Source: Pseudomonas knackmussii B13
Lineage (GTDB): Bacteria > Pseudomonadota > Gammaproteobacteria > Pseudomonadales > Pseudomonadaceae
Direction: 5' to 3'
DNA length: 64,000 nt
Assembly: GCF_000689415.1 (NCBI RefSeq)
Contig: NZ_HG322950.1
Coordinates: 2,301,501 to 2,365,500, forward strand
Under the pieces are notes generated by a model. That model had not been told where the DNA came from. It did not search any database and worked only from the letters and a program-made list of their open reading frames with translations. A program made the position numbers and the translations under genes. Positions 1 through 8,312 of the stretch are shown here, piece by piece. How positions within the stretch are numbered: position 1 is the stretch's first letter; every line of letters begins with the position of its first letter.

Positions 1-1029
1 GAGCGCCTCGCAGAAGCTGTTGTTGCCGCCGTGATGGATGAACAGCTGGCACTCGCGCAGCACCGCCGGCTGCGGGAACCAGCTGTCCAGGTAGACGTTG
101 TCAGGCACGCTGGCGTAGTGCTCGCGGTAGGCGCCGACGTTGATCAGGAAGCGGTAGGGCAGCTGCGCCACCGCATCGATCAGGCGCTGCATCATGCCCA
201 CATCGGCGGCGCCGAGGCTGCCGAAGCTCACGTAGATCAAAGGCGCGTCGTTGTGGCGCGGGAACTGCGGCGGCACGTAGGGCGCCTCGCTGCGCACGCA
301 GCCGTCGAGATACAGGTAGCGCTCGGCCGGCAGCGGCTTGGCGCGCTCGTAGCGCACCGGAGTGGGCGAGAGCAGCAGGTTCAGCCAGGGCGAGTCTTCG
401 AGGAATTGCCCGGCTGGCAGCGGCGCATGACCGCATTCTTCGAGGAAGCGTGCGAAGCGCTCATGTGCCGGCTTCACCGCCTTCAGGTAGTGCTCGCGGA
501 AGGTCGCGCAAGCCTGCGGGTCGCTGGCACTGGCGCCGGACAGGTAGGGCGGCACGGCGGCGTCGGGCAGTTCGGTCTCGGCGCAGGACACCATGCGCAC
601 CCAGGGGCAGCCGGCGCGGGCGATGGCCGGGAACGCCACCACGTTGTCGAGCACTATGGCGTCCGGCTTGAGCCGTGCGAGCAGTTGCTGCAGCGGCTTC
701 TCCGACTCGATGGCGGTGTCGATGATGGCTTCCCAGGCCGGCGCCACGTAGCTGTCGATCTGCGCAAGCGGGGTCTGGTCGAAGTAGGGCACGTTGCGCT
801 CGATGAAGCGTTCCCAGTAGTGCTGGTGCTCCTCGGCGGACAGTGGCGAGTCGAGCTGCAGCGGGTACTCGGCGAAACCGTACTCGGCAAAGATCCCCTG
901 GAAGTGCGCATGGCAGATGAACACCGGGCGCGCGCCCAGGTCGCGCAGGGCCTGGGCGATGCCGATGCAGTTCAGGGCCGCGCCGAAGCTGGCCTCGGGG
1001 AAGAGGGCGATGGTTTTGCTTCTGCTCAT
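1..1029 (-). CDS. MGT-type UDP-glycosyltransferase, 3' end cut by window edge
   Basis: Leftward open frame running off the window: about 343 codons present, roughly the last 85 missing if it is as long as its 428-aa paralogue at 6268. It starts MSRSKTIALFPEASFG and shares the N-terminal IALFPEA motif, the central NDxPLxYVSFGSLG segment and the HHGGNNSF donor-site motif (last visible residues) with that paralogue. Such MGT/GT1 enzymes move a sugar from an NDP-sugar to a small acceptor in the cytoplasm; the acceptor here is unknown. The ATG at 1027-1029 was chosen because GGAAG lies 7 nt upstream; the ATG at 1043 hits a stop at once. It lies directly downstream of the GntR gene on the same strand and is probably co-transcribed with it. 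Confidence 0.85.
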   Translation of the reverse strand, partial: MSRSKTIALFPEASFGAALNCIGIAQALRDLGARPVFICHAHFQGIFAEYGFAEYPLQLDSPLSAEEHQHYWERFIERNVPYFDQTPLAQIDSYVAPAWEAIIDTAIESEKPLQQLLARLKPDAIVLDNVVAFPAIARAGCPWVRMVSCAETELPDAAVPPYLSGASASDPQACATFREHYLKAVKPAHERFARFLEECGHAPLPAGQFLEDSPWLNLLLSPTPVRYERAKPLPAERYLYLDGCVRSEAPYVPPQFPRHNDAPLIYVSFGSLGAADVGMMQRLIDAVAQLPYRFLINVGAYREHYASVPDNVYLDSWFPQPAVLRECQLFIHHGGNNSFCEAL

Positions 1030-1123
1030 CTGGGCACTTCCATGGCCGGCGTGGGGTGCCGGCTTTGCTGCTTGAAACGGATACTGCATTTTTTTCAGAA
1101 AAAAAACACCCGTCAGCGAAAAA

Positions 1124-2056
1124 TCAGCGGCGCATCCCCATCACGCCCTGGGGGATGCCGCGGTTGGCGGTCTGCGGCCGCTGCGCGGCGGACAGGCGCA
1201 GGTGCAGGCGCATCAGGTCCGCCGCCACCTCCAGCTGGCCGCGCTCGATCTGCTCGATGATCCGCAGGTGCTCGCGCAGGGCTTCCTGCAAACGGTGCAC
1301 GCTGACCATCGGCAGCAGGTTGGGCAGGCGCCGCAGTTTCTGGTGCTGCAGCAGGGCGTCGGCGATGAAACGGTTGCCGCAGCCCTGGGCGATGAGTTCG
1401 TGGAAGCCGATGTCCAGCTCGCGGAATTGCACCACGTCGAAGCGCTCCACCGGCATCGCCAGCAGTTCCTCCATGGCGCCGCGCAGCAGCGCCAGGCGCG
1501 CCAGGTCCGGCTCGAAGCCGGGGCTCAGCAGCGCCTCGGGTTCGAGGATCAGGCGGTAGCGCAGGCTGTCTTCCAGGGCCGCGAGGTTGTTCAGCAGCGG
1601 GCGGAAGTTCCAGCTCTGCCCGGCGCCGCGTTCCAGCACCTGGCTTTCGCTGAGCTGCGCCAGGACCTTCTGCGCCGCCACCCGGGAAATGTCGTAGCGG
1701 CGCATCAGCTCGCTGGCGCCCAGGCTGTTGCCCAGGCGGCCGGCCATGCGGTCGCGCAGCACCGAGGCGGCCAGCGCCTCTTCCTCGGCCTGGGGCAGGG
1801 CGGGGCCAAGCACCTGGCTGGAAGGGTCGGCGCTCAGGTGATAGCCCTTGCCGGCCTCGTGCTCGACCAGCTTCTGCTCCAGCAGCAAGGCGAGGGCCGC
1901 GCGGATCAGCGTGCGGGAAACACCGAAAGTGCGCGCCAACTGCTGCTCGGAGAGCCCGTCGCCGGCGGCCATGCCCTGTTCCTGGGCGTGCTCGATGATC
2001 TTGCGCGCCAGTTCCAGGTGGTTGGTGCGAGGTTTTTTTTCGCTCTCGTTGCTCAA
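1124..2056 (-). CDS. GntR-family regulator with two winged-helix segments and FCD-like domain
   Basis: About 310 aa. A TTG start at 2056 is preferred because GAGGG sits 7 nt upstream; the frame is open to an ATG at 2149 but that extension is low-complexity and lacks a ribosome site. Residues about 15-75 form a GntR winged helix (SEQQLARTFGVSRTLIRAAL). Residues about 105-150 look like a second winged helix (ELMRRYDISRVAAQKVL). The rest is an all-helical FCD-type effector domain with spaced Asp/His (FRELDIGFHEL, REHLRI, MRLHLRL) that in this family bind a metal and a carboxylate ligand. It is divergent from the ABC/glycosyltransferase operon and is the obvious candidate regulator of both sides. 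The effector is unknown. Confidence 0.85.
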   Translation of the reverse strand: MSNESEKKPRTNHLELARKIIEHAQEQGMAAGDGLSEQQLARTFGVSRTLIRAALALLLEQKLVEHEAGKGYHLSADPSSQVLGPALPQAEEEALAASVLRDRMAGRLGNSLGASELMRRYDISRVAAQKVLAQLSESQVLERGAGQSWNFRPLLNNLAALEDSLRYRLILEPEALLSPGFEPDLARLALLRGAMEELLAMPVERFDVVQFRELDIGFHELIAQGCGNRFIADALLQHQKLRRLPNLLPMVSVHRLQEALREHLRIIEQIERGQLEVAADLMRLHLRLSAAQRPQTANRGIPQGVMGMRR

Positions 2057-2164
2057 GCCGGATCCCTCTGTGTCGGGCCTCTGCCGCGCGCGGCGGGCGG
2101 TGCCGGCGGCGTGGGAGCTTCTTATGCCACAGCCACCGGGGCTCAACAAGGATGGAAGAAAGTG

Positions 2165-2193
2165 TTGACTTCGCCAGTGTTGTGGTTTTTATT
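2165..2193 (+). promoter_or_regulatory. Candidate sigma-70 promoter for the ABC/glycosyltransferase operon
   Basis: TTGACT at 2165-2170 and TTTATT at 2188-2193, separated by 17 nt, lie in the GntR/SBP intergenic region upstream of the solute-binding protein gene. The -35 match is good and the -10 weak. Position is the main support. Confidence 0.3.
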
Positions 2194-2268
2194 TTTGAAA
2201 AAAGACATGTAGTACGCTTTTCGCTCCGCTGCCTTCGACACAACAACAACCATCGTCAGGTGCGCAAG

Positions 2269-3318
2269 ATGAAGCTGAAGACCATGCTCTACGCGGGGGC
2301 CACCCTCGCGCTCACGTTGTCCGCCGCCACGGCCAGCGCCAAGGATCTGGTGATCTCCATCTGGGACGGCTACATGGCCCCCGATGCGCTGGAGAAGTTC
2401 CAGAAGGCCACCGGCCTTGAAGCCGACAAGTCCCTGCACGCCACCAACGAAGAGATCATGGGCAAGCTCATGGCCTCCGGCGGCGAAGGCTACGACGTGG
2501 TGTTCGTCTCCTCCCCATTCGCCGAGATCCTGCACAAGCAGGGCCTGCTGGCCGACATCGATCCGGCCAAGGTGCCCAACCTGAAGAACCTCTACCCCGA
2601 GGCGCAGAAGCTCGAGTACGACCCGGGCAACCACTTCTCCGTGCCCTACACCTGGGGCACCACCGGCATCTGCTACCGCTCCGACAAGATCGCCACGGCG
2701 CCGGCCAGCTGGAACGACCTGCTCACGCCCAGCGACGCGCTCAAGGGCAAGACCACCATGCTCGCCACCGACCGCTGGCTGCTCGGCGCCGGCTTCCTCG
2801 CCAACGGCTGGTCGGTGAACGACGCCGACCCGGCGCAGATCGGCAAGGTGCGCGACCAGCTGATCGCCACCAAGAAGCGCCTGCTGTCCTTCGACGACAC
2901 CACCTTCTACTCCAAGCTGGCCTCCGGTGAGGCGCTGATGGCCCACGCCTGGGACGGCTGGTGCAACTACGGCACCCAGGCCAACGCGGCGATCAAGTTC
3001 GTGGTGCCCAAGGAAGGCTCCGACCTCTGGGTGGACACCATGGTGGTCCTGAAGAGCTCGAAGAACCCCGAAGCGGCCTACCGCTTCATCAACTACATGC
3101 TCGAACCGGCCAACCATGCGTGGGTCGCGGAGAACATCCTCTACAAGGTCCCCAACCAGGCGGCGATGGCAACGCTCAAGCCCGACCTGCTGGCCAAGTA
3201 CCCCAACCTCACCACCACCCCGGCCGACCTGGTCAAGCAGCAACAGTTGCGCGATGTCGGCGGTGATACGCAAAAGGCGTACACCCGCGCCGTCACCGAG
3301 ATCATGGCGGCCCAGTAA
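2269..3318 (+). CDS. Polyamine-type ABC transporter, periplasmic solute-binding protein (PotD/PotF-like)
   Basis: 349 aa starting MKLKTMLYAG, with a typical Sec signal peptide (cleavage after ATASA near residue 24) and then the mature start KDLVISIWDGYMAPDALEKF of the spermidine/putrescine-binding family. The upstream in-frame extension to 2152 is rejected because the signal peptide begins at 2269, with AGG 8 nt before it. The family captures cationic amines in the periplasm and delivers them to an inner-membrane permease. The two permeases and ATPase follow downstream, so the importer is complete. The actual ligand cannot be read from sequence; linkage to sugar-activating enzymes makes an amino sugar or amine-containing metabolite as likely as putrescine. 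Confidence 0.9.
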   Translation: MKLKTMLYAGATLALTLSAATASAKDLVISIWDGYMAPDALEKFQKATGLEADKSLHATNEEIMGKLMASGGEGYDVVFVSSPFAEILHKQGLLADIDPAKVPNLKNLYPEAQKLEYDPGNHFSVPYTWGTTGICYRSDKIATAPASWNDLLTPSDALKGKTTMLATDRWLLGAGFLANGWSVNDADPAQIGKVRDQLIATKKRLLSFDDTTFYSKLASGEALMAHAWDGWCNYGTQANAAIKFVVPKEGSDLWVDTMVVLKSSKNPEAAYRFINYMLEPANHAWVAENILYKVPNQAAMATLKPDLLAKYPNLTTTPADLVKQQQLRDVGGDTQKAYTRAVTEIMAAQ

Positions 3319-3347
3319 GGCCGGCTGCGCGTCGGCGATGCGGCGTT

Positions 3348-3406
3348 GAGAACAAGCGCGGGCTTGCTCATTTAGCGGCCTGAACTCCGCGCCCACGCTT
3401 GTTCTC
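3348..3406 (+). repeat. Long stem-loop between solute-binding protein and first permease gene
   Basis: GAGAACAAGCGCGGGC (3348-3363) pairs with GCCCACGCTTGTTCTC (3391-3406) with one mismatch over 16 bp and a 27-nt loop. There is no U-run, so it is unlikely to be a strong terminator. This position, after the binding-protein gene, is where REP-like stem-loops stabilise the upstream message and lower permease expression in other ABC operons; that role is inferred. Confidence 0.6.
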
Positions 3407-3461
3407 GCCTTGCCTTGCCTCGCTCTAGCTCGCTCGCCCCGAAACTTCAGTGAAGAAAACC

Positions 3462-3478
3462 ACCCCGCCTCGCGGGGT
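3462..3478 (+). promoter_or_regulatory. GC-rich hairpin just before the first permease start
   Basis: ACCCCGC-CTC-GCGGGGT forms a 7-bp stem with a 3-nt loop ending 14 nt before the permease ATG at 3493. It lies beside the GGGGGAA stretch that probably serves as ribosome site and could compete with it. Confidence 0.35.
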
Positions 3479-3492
3479 TGGGGGAACCCTGC

Positions 3493-4365
3493 ATGACTGC
3501 TTTGTCCGCCGACCGCAAACTGTCGGCCTGGCTGCTAGCACCCGGCCTGGGCTGGCTGGCGCTGTTCCTGCTGCTGCCGTGCCTGCTGGTGCTGCTGTAC
3601 AGCTTCCTCGAACGCGGTGCCTACGGCGGCATCGACTACGTGTTCACCTGGGAGAACTACCGCCGCGCGGTGGACCCGCTGTACCTCGACATCCTCCTGC
3701 GCTCGGCGAAGATCGCGGGCCTGGCGATGCTCTTCGCCGTGCTGATCGGCTACCCGGCGGCCTACGCGATCACCCGCGCCACGCCGCGCCGGCAGGCGGT
3801 CTACCTGTTCCTGGTGATGCTGCCGTTCTGGAGCAACTACCTGATCCGTACCTACGCCTGGATCGTCCTGCTCAACCGCGAAGGGCTGCTCAACCGCCTG
3901 TTCAACCTGCTGGGCTACAGCGGCGAGCCGATCAACCTGCTGTACACCGACGCCACCGTCGTGCTCGGGCTGGTCTACAACTACATCCCCTTCGTGATCC
4001 TCGCCATCTACTCCTCGCTGTCGCGCATCGACCGCGAGCTGTGGGAAGCCTCGCGCGACCTCGGCGCCTCCGGCTGGACCACCTTCCGCCGCGTGATCCT
4101 GCCGCTCTCGGTGCCGGGGGTGGCGGCCGGCGCGGTGTTCGTCTTCGTGCTGTCGATCGGCAACTTCATCACCGCCGACCTGCTCGGCGGCAAGCAGGTG
4201 CAGATGGTCGGCAACCTGATCTACGCGCAGTTCCTCACCGCGCGGGACTGGCCGTTCGGCTCGGCGCTGAGCTTCTTCCTGATCGGCATCATGCTGGTGC
4301 TGCTGTTCATCCAGGCCCTGGTGTCGCGCCGGGCCCAGGGCGCGGAGGGCGAACGCCATGCGTAA
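3493..4365 (+). CDS. Polyamine-type ABC transporter permease (PotB/PotH-like)
   Basis: 290 aa starting MTALSADRKLSAWLLAPGLGW; the ATG at 3493 is preferred over an in-frame TTG at 3478. About six hydrophobic segments are visible. The binding-protein-dependent permease EAA-type loop is present (LWEASRDLGASGWTTFRRVILPL, read in parts), which docks on the ATPase. It forms the inner-membrane channel with the next permease. Its stop overlaps the next start by 8 nt, showing translational coupling. Length is normal for PotB/PotH proteins. Confidence 0.9.
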   Translation: MTALSADRKLSAWLLAPGLGWLALFLLLPCLLVLLYSFLERGAYGGIDYVFTWENYRRAVDPLYLDILLRSAKIAGLAMLFAVLIGYPAAYAITRATPRRQAVYLFLVMLPFWSNYLIRTYAWIVLLNREGLLNRLFNLLGYSGEPINLLYTDATVVLGLVYNYIPFVILAIYSSLSRIDRELWEASRDLGASGWTTFRRVILPLSVPGVAAGAVFVFVLSIGNFITADLLGGKQVQMVGNLIYAQFLTARDWPFGSALSFFLIGIMLVLLFIQALVSRRAQGAEGERHA

Positions 4366-5164
4366 CCCTTCCGGTATCGCCCTCGGCACGCACCTGTGGC
4401 TGGTGTACGCCTTCCTCTATGTGCCGATCCTCGTGCTGATCCTGCTGTCGTTCAACGCCAGCGGCCTGCCCACCGCCTGGGGCGGCGCGTCGCTGAAGTG
4501 GTACGCCAAGCTCTTGGCCAACGCCTCGATCCAGCACGCCGCGCTGAACACCCTGATCGTGGCGCTGAGCTCCACCTTCATCGCCTGTCTGCTCGGCACC
4601 TTGCTGGCACTGGGCGTGGAAATGCGTGCACGGAACAAGGGAACGGGGAAGGGCGGCAACCTGGCCGACACCCTGCTGATGGCGCCGATGATCATCCCCG
4701 ACATCGTCCTGGCCATCGCGCTGCTGAGCTTCTTCAACCTGCTGAAGATGAGCTTGGGGCTGCACTCGATCATCCTCAGCCACGTGGTGTTCAACATCGC
4801 CTTCGTCTGTGCGGTGGTGCGCACGCGCCTCAAGCACTTCGACTACTCGATCCTCGAAGCCAGCATCGACCTCGGCGCCGGCTGGTTCACCACCGCGCGG
4901 CGGGTGCTGCTGCCGGCGATCTTCCCCGGCGTGCTGGCGGGCGGGCTGCTGGCGTTCACCCTGTCGGTGGACGAATTCATCATCGCCTTCTTCAACGCCG
5001 GCTCCGGCAGCGCCTCCACCACCTTGCCGATGCAGATCTACTCGATGATCCGCTTCGGCGTGACCCCCGAGATCAACGCCCTCGCCACCCTGGTGATGCT
5101 GGTCAGCTTCACCGCGCTCTTCGCTTCCCAACGTCTGAACAAGGTGCCCAAAGCCCATGACTAA
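4358..5164 (+). CDS. Polyamine-type ABC transporter permease (PotC/PotI-like)
   Basis: 268 aa starting MRNPSGIALGTHLWLVYAFL, a normal length for PotC/PotI. It has six probable membrane spans and the EAA-type cytoplasmic loop (ILEASIDLGAGWFTTARRVLLP, read in parts). It overlaps the preceding permease and the following ATPase by 8 nt on each side, so the three membrane-complex genes are translationally coupled and should be made in fixed ratio. It heterodimerises with the product of the upstream permease gene. Confidence 0.9.
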   Translation: MRNPSGIALGTHLWLVYAFLYVPILVLILLSFNASGLPTAWGGASLKWYAKLLANASIQHAALNTLIVALSSTFIACLLGTLLALGVEMRARNKGTGKGGNLADTLLMAPMIIPDIVLAIALLSFFNLLKMSLGLHSIILSHVVFNIAFVCAVVRTRLKHFDYSILEASIDLGAGWFTTARRVLLPAIFPGVLAGGLLAFTLSVDEFIIAFFNAGSGSASTTLPMQIYSMIRFGVTPEINALATLVMLVSFTALFASQRLNKVPKAHD

Positions 5165-6236
5165 GCCTTCCGACCTGCTGGTCCTGGACCAGGTGAGCAA
5201 ATCCTACGGCGAGGGCCTGACCGCGGTGGACCGGGTGTCGCTGAGCATCCGCGAGAACGAGTTCTTCGCCCTGCTGGGGCCCTCCGGCTGCGGCAAGACC
5301 ACCCTGATGCGGATGATCGCCGGCTTCGAGACGCCCAGCGCCGGCGCCATTTATCTCAACGGCCAGGACATCTCGCCGCTGCCGCCGAACAAGCGGCCGC
5401 TGAACCTGATGTTCCAGTCCTACGCGCTGTTCCCCAACATGACCGTGCGCGGCAACATCGCCTACGGCCTGGAGATGGAAAAGCTGCCGGCCGCCGAGAT
5501 CAAGCAGCGCGTCGACCAGGTACTGGAAACCGCGCAGCTCGGCCCGATGGCCAACCGCCGCCCGGACCAGCTCTCCGGCGGCCAGCGCCAGCGCGTGGCC
5601 CTGGCCCGCGCGCTGGTCAAACGCCCGCGCGTGCTGCTGCTCGACGAGCCCCTCGGCGCGCTGGACAAGAAGCTGCGCGAGAAGATGCAGCTGGAGCTCA
5701 AGCGCCTGCAGCACGAGAGCGGCATCACTTTCATCATGGTCACCCACGACCAGGAAGAAGCCCTGGTCATGTCCGACCGCATGGCCGTGCTGCGTGACGG
5801 CAAGGTCTGCCAGTGCGGCAGCCCGAGCGAACTCTACGAGAACCCCAACAGCCGCTTCGTCGCCGACTTCATCGGCGTCAGCAACCTGATCGATGGCCAG
5901 CGCGTGGGCACCGACCGCCTGCAGGCCGGCGGCCAGCTGCTGAACATCGAGCGCGGCGCCGAGGCCGGGCCGCAGAACGTCACCCTGGCGCTGCGCCCGG
6001 AGCGCTTGCGGGTGCTCACCGACGCCACGCCCGCCACCGACAACCAGGTACAGGGCGAGGTGGCGGAAATCGCCTACCACGGCCTCGACACCAACCTCCA
6101 CGTGCACACCGCGCTGTCCAGCCGGCCGCTGATCGTCCGCGTGCCGTCCTCGGACTACGACCACCTGCGCCTGGCCGCCGGCACCCCGGTGCGCCTGGGC
6201 TGGGACGCGCGCCACGCCCGCGTGCTGAGCCAATGA
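5157..6236 (+). CDS. Polyamine-type ABC transporter ATP-binding protein (PotA/PotG-like)
   Basis: 359 aa. It shows Walker A GPSGCGKTT, Q-loop FQSYALFPNMT, signature LSGGQRQRVALARAL, Walker B RVLLLDEPLGALD and the H-loop MVTHDQEEA. After about residue 240 comes a TOBE-type C-terminal domain, as usual in the spermidine/putrescine and maltose subfamilies. It couples ATP hydrolysis to import through the two upstream permeases. The next gene (glycosyltransferase) begins 31 nt downstream with no terminator, so the importer and the glycosylation enzymes appear to share a transcript. Confidence 0.92.
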   Translation: MTKPSDLLVLDQVSKSYGEGLTAVDRVSLSIRENEFFALLGPSGCGKTTLMRMIAGFETPSAGAIYLNGQDISPLPPNKRPLNLMFQSYALFPNMTVRGNIAYGLEMEKLPAAEIKQRVDQVLETAQLGPMANRRPDQLSGGQRQRVALARALVKRPRVLLLDEPLGALDKKLREKMQLELKRLQHESGITFIMVTHDQEEALVMSDRMAVLRDGKVCQCGSPSELYENPNSRFVADFIGVSNLIDGQRVGTDRLQAGGQLLNIERGAEAGPQNVTLALRPERLRVLTDATPATDNQVQGEVAEIAYHGLDTNLHVHTALSSRPLIVRVPSSDYDHLRLAAGTPVRLGWDARHARVLSQ

Positions 6237-6267
6237 CTGCCTAAAACAAGAACCAGGAGAGCAACCC

Positions 6268-7554
6268 ATGAGTGAACGCAAGGTCATCGCCTTCTTCCCC
6301 GAGGCCGCCTACGGCCCGGCCCTGAACTCCGTCGGTATCGCCCAGGCCTGCGAGGCATTGGGGCACAAGGCGGTCTTCCTCACCGATCCGGGCATGACCG
6401 GGGTGTACTCGGCCTACGGCTTCGAGGAGCACTACGTGAACATGTCCGAGCCGATGCCGGCCGAGGAGATGGCGCGCTACTGGACGGACTTCATCAACGG
6501 CCACATCCCCAACTTCCGCAAGGCGCCGATCGACCAGCTCGACAACTACGTGAAGGAGTGCTGGGAGGCCATCGTCTCCACCGCCAAGTGGGCGCAGAAG
6601 GAGCTGCCGGCGATCCTCGACAAGATCAAGCCGGACCTGATCTGCGTCGACAACGTCATCCTCTTCCCGGCCATCAAGCAGTACGGCAAGCCCTGGGTGC
6701 GGATCATCTCCTGCTCGGAAAACGAGGTGCACGACCCGGACATCCCGCCGTACCTGTCGGGCATGAGCATCGACGACAAGGAAGGCCACGCGCGCTTCCA
6801 GAAGCGCTTCGAGGAAGTGATCGCGCCCATCCACGCCGACTTCAACGCCTTCCTCGGCGAGTGCGGCGAGCAGCCTTACCCGCTGGGCGTCTTCTTCGAA
6901 GAGTCGCCCTACATGAACCTGCTGCTGTATCCGGACCCGGTGAAGTTCGAGCGCCGCCACCCGCTGCCGCCGGAGCGCTTCCACTACCTGCAGGGCTGCG
7001 TGCGCACCGACAAGCCCTACGAGATTCCGCAGTTCAAGGCCCACAACGACAAGCCGCTGCTCTACGTCAGCTTCGGCAGCCTGGGCTCCGGCGACGTCGA
7101 GCTGCTGCAGCGCCTGGTGCGCGCCATCGGCAAGCTGCCGTACCGCGCGCTGTTCAACGTCGGCGAGCACGTGGAGAAGTACACCGACCTGCCGGACAAC
7201 GTCATCGTCTCCAACTGGTACCCGCAGCCTTCGGTGATCGCCCAGGTCGACGCGGTGATCCACCACGGCGGCAACAACAGCTTCACCGAGTGCCTGTTCT
7301 TCGGTAAGCCGGCCATCGTCATGCCCTATGTGTGGGACGGCCACGACAACGCCATGCGTGCCCAGGAGAGCGGCCACGGCCTGCGCATGGACCGCTACGA
7401 CTGGAGCGAGGAAGACCTGGCGCGCAATCTCGCCCAGCTGCTCACCGACTCGCGCATGGGCGAGCGCCTCGAACGCACCAGCGCCGCCATGCGTTCGCGC
7501 AAGGGCCCGGAAGATGCGGCACAGATCCTCGACAAGGTGCTCGCCAATGCCTGA
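6268..7554 (+). CDS. MGT-type UDP-glycosyltransferase
   Basis: 428 aa starting MSERKVIAFFPEAAYGPALN with an AGGAGA ribosome site. The fold is GT-B of the macrolide/UDP-glycosyltransferase (GT1) type: an N-terminal acceptor half, then LLYVSFGSLGSGDVELL near residue 265 and the donor-binding motif HHGGNNSFTECLFFGKPAI near residue 332, whose His and Gly residues contact the NDP-sugar diphosphate. It is a clear paralogue of the gene at 1-1029. Its location between an importer and a kinase/nucleotidyltransferase pair suggests that the donor sugar is made in the same operon. The acceptor is unknown. It overlaps the following cupin start by 8 nt. Confidence 0.88.
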   Translation: MSERKVIAFFPEAAYGPALNSVGIAQACEALGHKAVFLTDPGMTGVYSAYGFEEHYVNMSEPMPAEEMARYWTDFINGHIPNFRKAPIDQLDNYVKECWEAIVSTAKWAQKELPAILDKIKPDLICVDNVILFPAIKQYGKPWVRIISCSENEVHDPDIPPYLSGMSIDDKEGHARFQKRFEEVIAPIHADFNAFLGECGEQPYPLGVFFEESPYMNLLLYPDPVKFERRHPLPPERFHYLQGCVRTDKPYEIPQFKAHNDKPLLYVSFGSLGSGDVELLQRLVRAIGKLPYRALFNVGEHVEKYTDLPDNVIVSNWYPQPSVIAQVDAVIHHGGNNSFTECLFFGKPAIVMPYVWDGHDNAMRAQESGHGLRMDRYDWSEEDLARNLAQLLTDSRMGERLERTSAAMRSRKGPEDAAQILDKVLANA

Positions 7555-7912
7555 GTTCAAGGGAGACAGCAGCGCGCCGCACATTCGCGGCGCGCGCGAG
7601 TACGACGATCTGGTCGATTGGGGCGTGCAGTCCGACGCCCTCGAAGGCGTATCGCACTCCAGCGGGCGCCTGCTGTTCAAGGGGCCGAACAACAGCCCCG
7701 AGACCGGCCTGTGGGTGTGCACGCCGGGGCGCTGGCGCCTCGCAATCCCGCGCGACGAGCTCTGCCACTTCGTCGCCGGCCGCGCCACCTACCGCTCGGA
7801 CGCCGGCGAGGTGATCGAGGTCGAGCCCGACACCCTGGTGCTGTTCCCGGCCGGCTGGTCGGGCGAATGCACCGTCCACGAGACGCTGCGCAACCTCTAC
7901 ATGCTGGCTTGA
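7547..7912 (+). CDS. Small cupin protein, EutQ/DUF861-like (copy 1)
   Basis: 121 aa, starting MPEFKGDSSAPHIRGAREYD at 7547. The frame stays open further upstream but that part lies inside the glycosyltransferase gene. The protein is a single beta-barrel cupin with the family pattern CTPGRWRLAIPRDELCHFVAG followed by GEVIEVEPDTLVLFPAGWSGECTV (read in parts). It is a paralogue of the next gene; compared with it, the Phe-Cys-His before the DE pair is replaced by Leu-Ala-Ile, so one potential metal-ligand histidine is missing. Cupins of this group are small-molecule binding or modifying proteins, and the reaction here is not known. Confidence 0.8.
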   Translation: MPEFKGDSSAPHIRGAREYDDLVDWGVQSDALEGVSHSSGRLLFKGPNNSPETGLWVCTPGRWRLAIPRDELCHFVAGRATYRSDAGEVIEVEPDTLVLFPAGWSGECTVHETLRNLYMLA

Positions 7913-7925
7913 TCCGGCGCCTTGT

Positions 7926-7950
7926 GGCCGCCACGAAGGCGGCCCGTTTT
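7926..7950 (+). terminator. Weak terminator/attenuator between the two cupin genes
   Basis: GGCCGCC-ACGAA-GGCGGCC (7-bp stem, 5-nt loop) is followed by CGTTTT. The short U-run suggests partial termination or RNA processing inside the operon rather than an operon end, since all later genes follow closely. Confidence 0.4.
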
Positions 7951-7962
7951 CAGGAGTGAACG

Positions 7963-8307
7963 ATGAAGACCCCCGTAATCCACCGCCCGCTGCAAGTCAC
8001 CGAACTCAAGGACTGGGGCGTGATCCCGACCATGCTCGAAGGCGAGTCCAAGGTCAGCGGCGTAGTGCTGCACAAAGGTCCCGAAGGCCAGTCCGAATGC
8101 GGCATCTGGCACTGCACGCCGGGCAAGTGGTTCTGCCACGTCACCAGCGACGAGTTCTGCCACTTCCTCGAAGGGCGCTGCACCTACGTGCACGAATCGG
8201 GCGAGGTCATCGAGATCACGCCGGACACCGCCGCCTTCTTCCCCAAGGACTGGAAGGGCGTGTGCACCGTGTACGAGACCATCAAGAAGGTCTACATGAT
8301 CCGGTGA
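7963..8307 (+). CDS. Small cupin protein, EutQ/DUF861-like (copy 2)
   Basis: 114 aa starting MKTPVIHRPLQVTELKDWGV, with CAGGAG 7 nt upstream. It has a cupin barrel with WHCTPGKWFCHVTSDEFCHF and GEVIEITPDTAAFFPKDWKG, close to the (S)-ureidoglycine aminohydrolase-like/EutQ cupin group. It shares its architecture and many residues with the gene just upstream, so the pair arose by tandem duplication and then diverged. The retained histidines (CHV, CHF) make this copy the better candidate for a metal-binding enzyme. Its TGA overlaps a possible GTG start of the kinase gene. Confidence 0.83.
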   Translation: MKTPVIHRPLQVTELKDWGVIPTMLEGESKVSGVVLHKGPEGQSECGIWHCTPGKWFCHVTSDEFCHFLEGRCTYVHESGEVIEITPDTAAFFPKDWKGVCTVYETIKKVYMIR

Positions 8308-8312
8308 GCGCC

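Noticed and set aside
2143..3396. A 417-codon minus-strand frame opposite the solute-binding protein gene
   Set aside because: Shadow of the plus-strand gene, which has a signal peptide and family motifs; the minus frame has neither.
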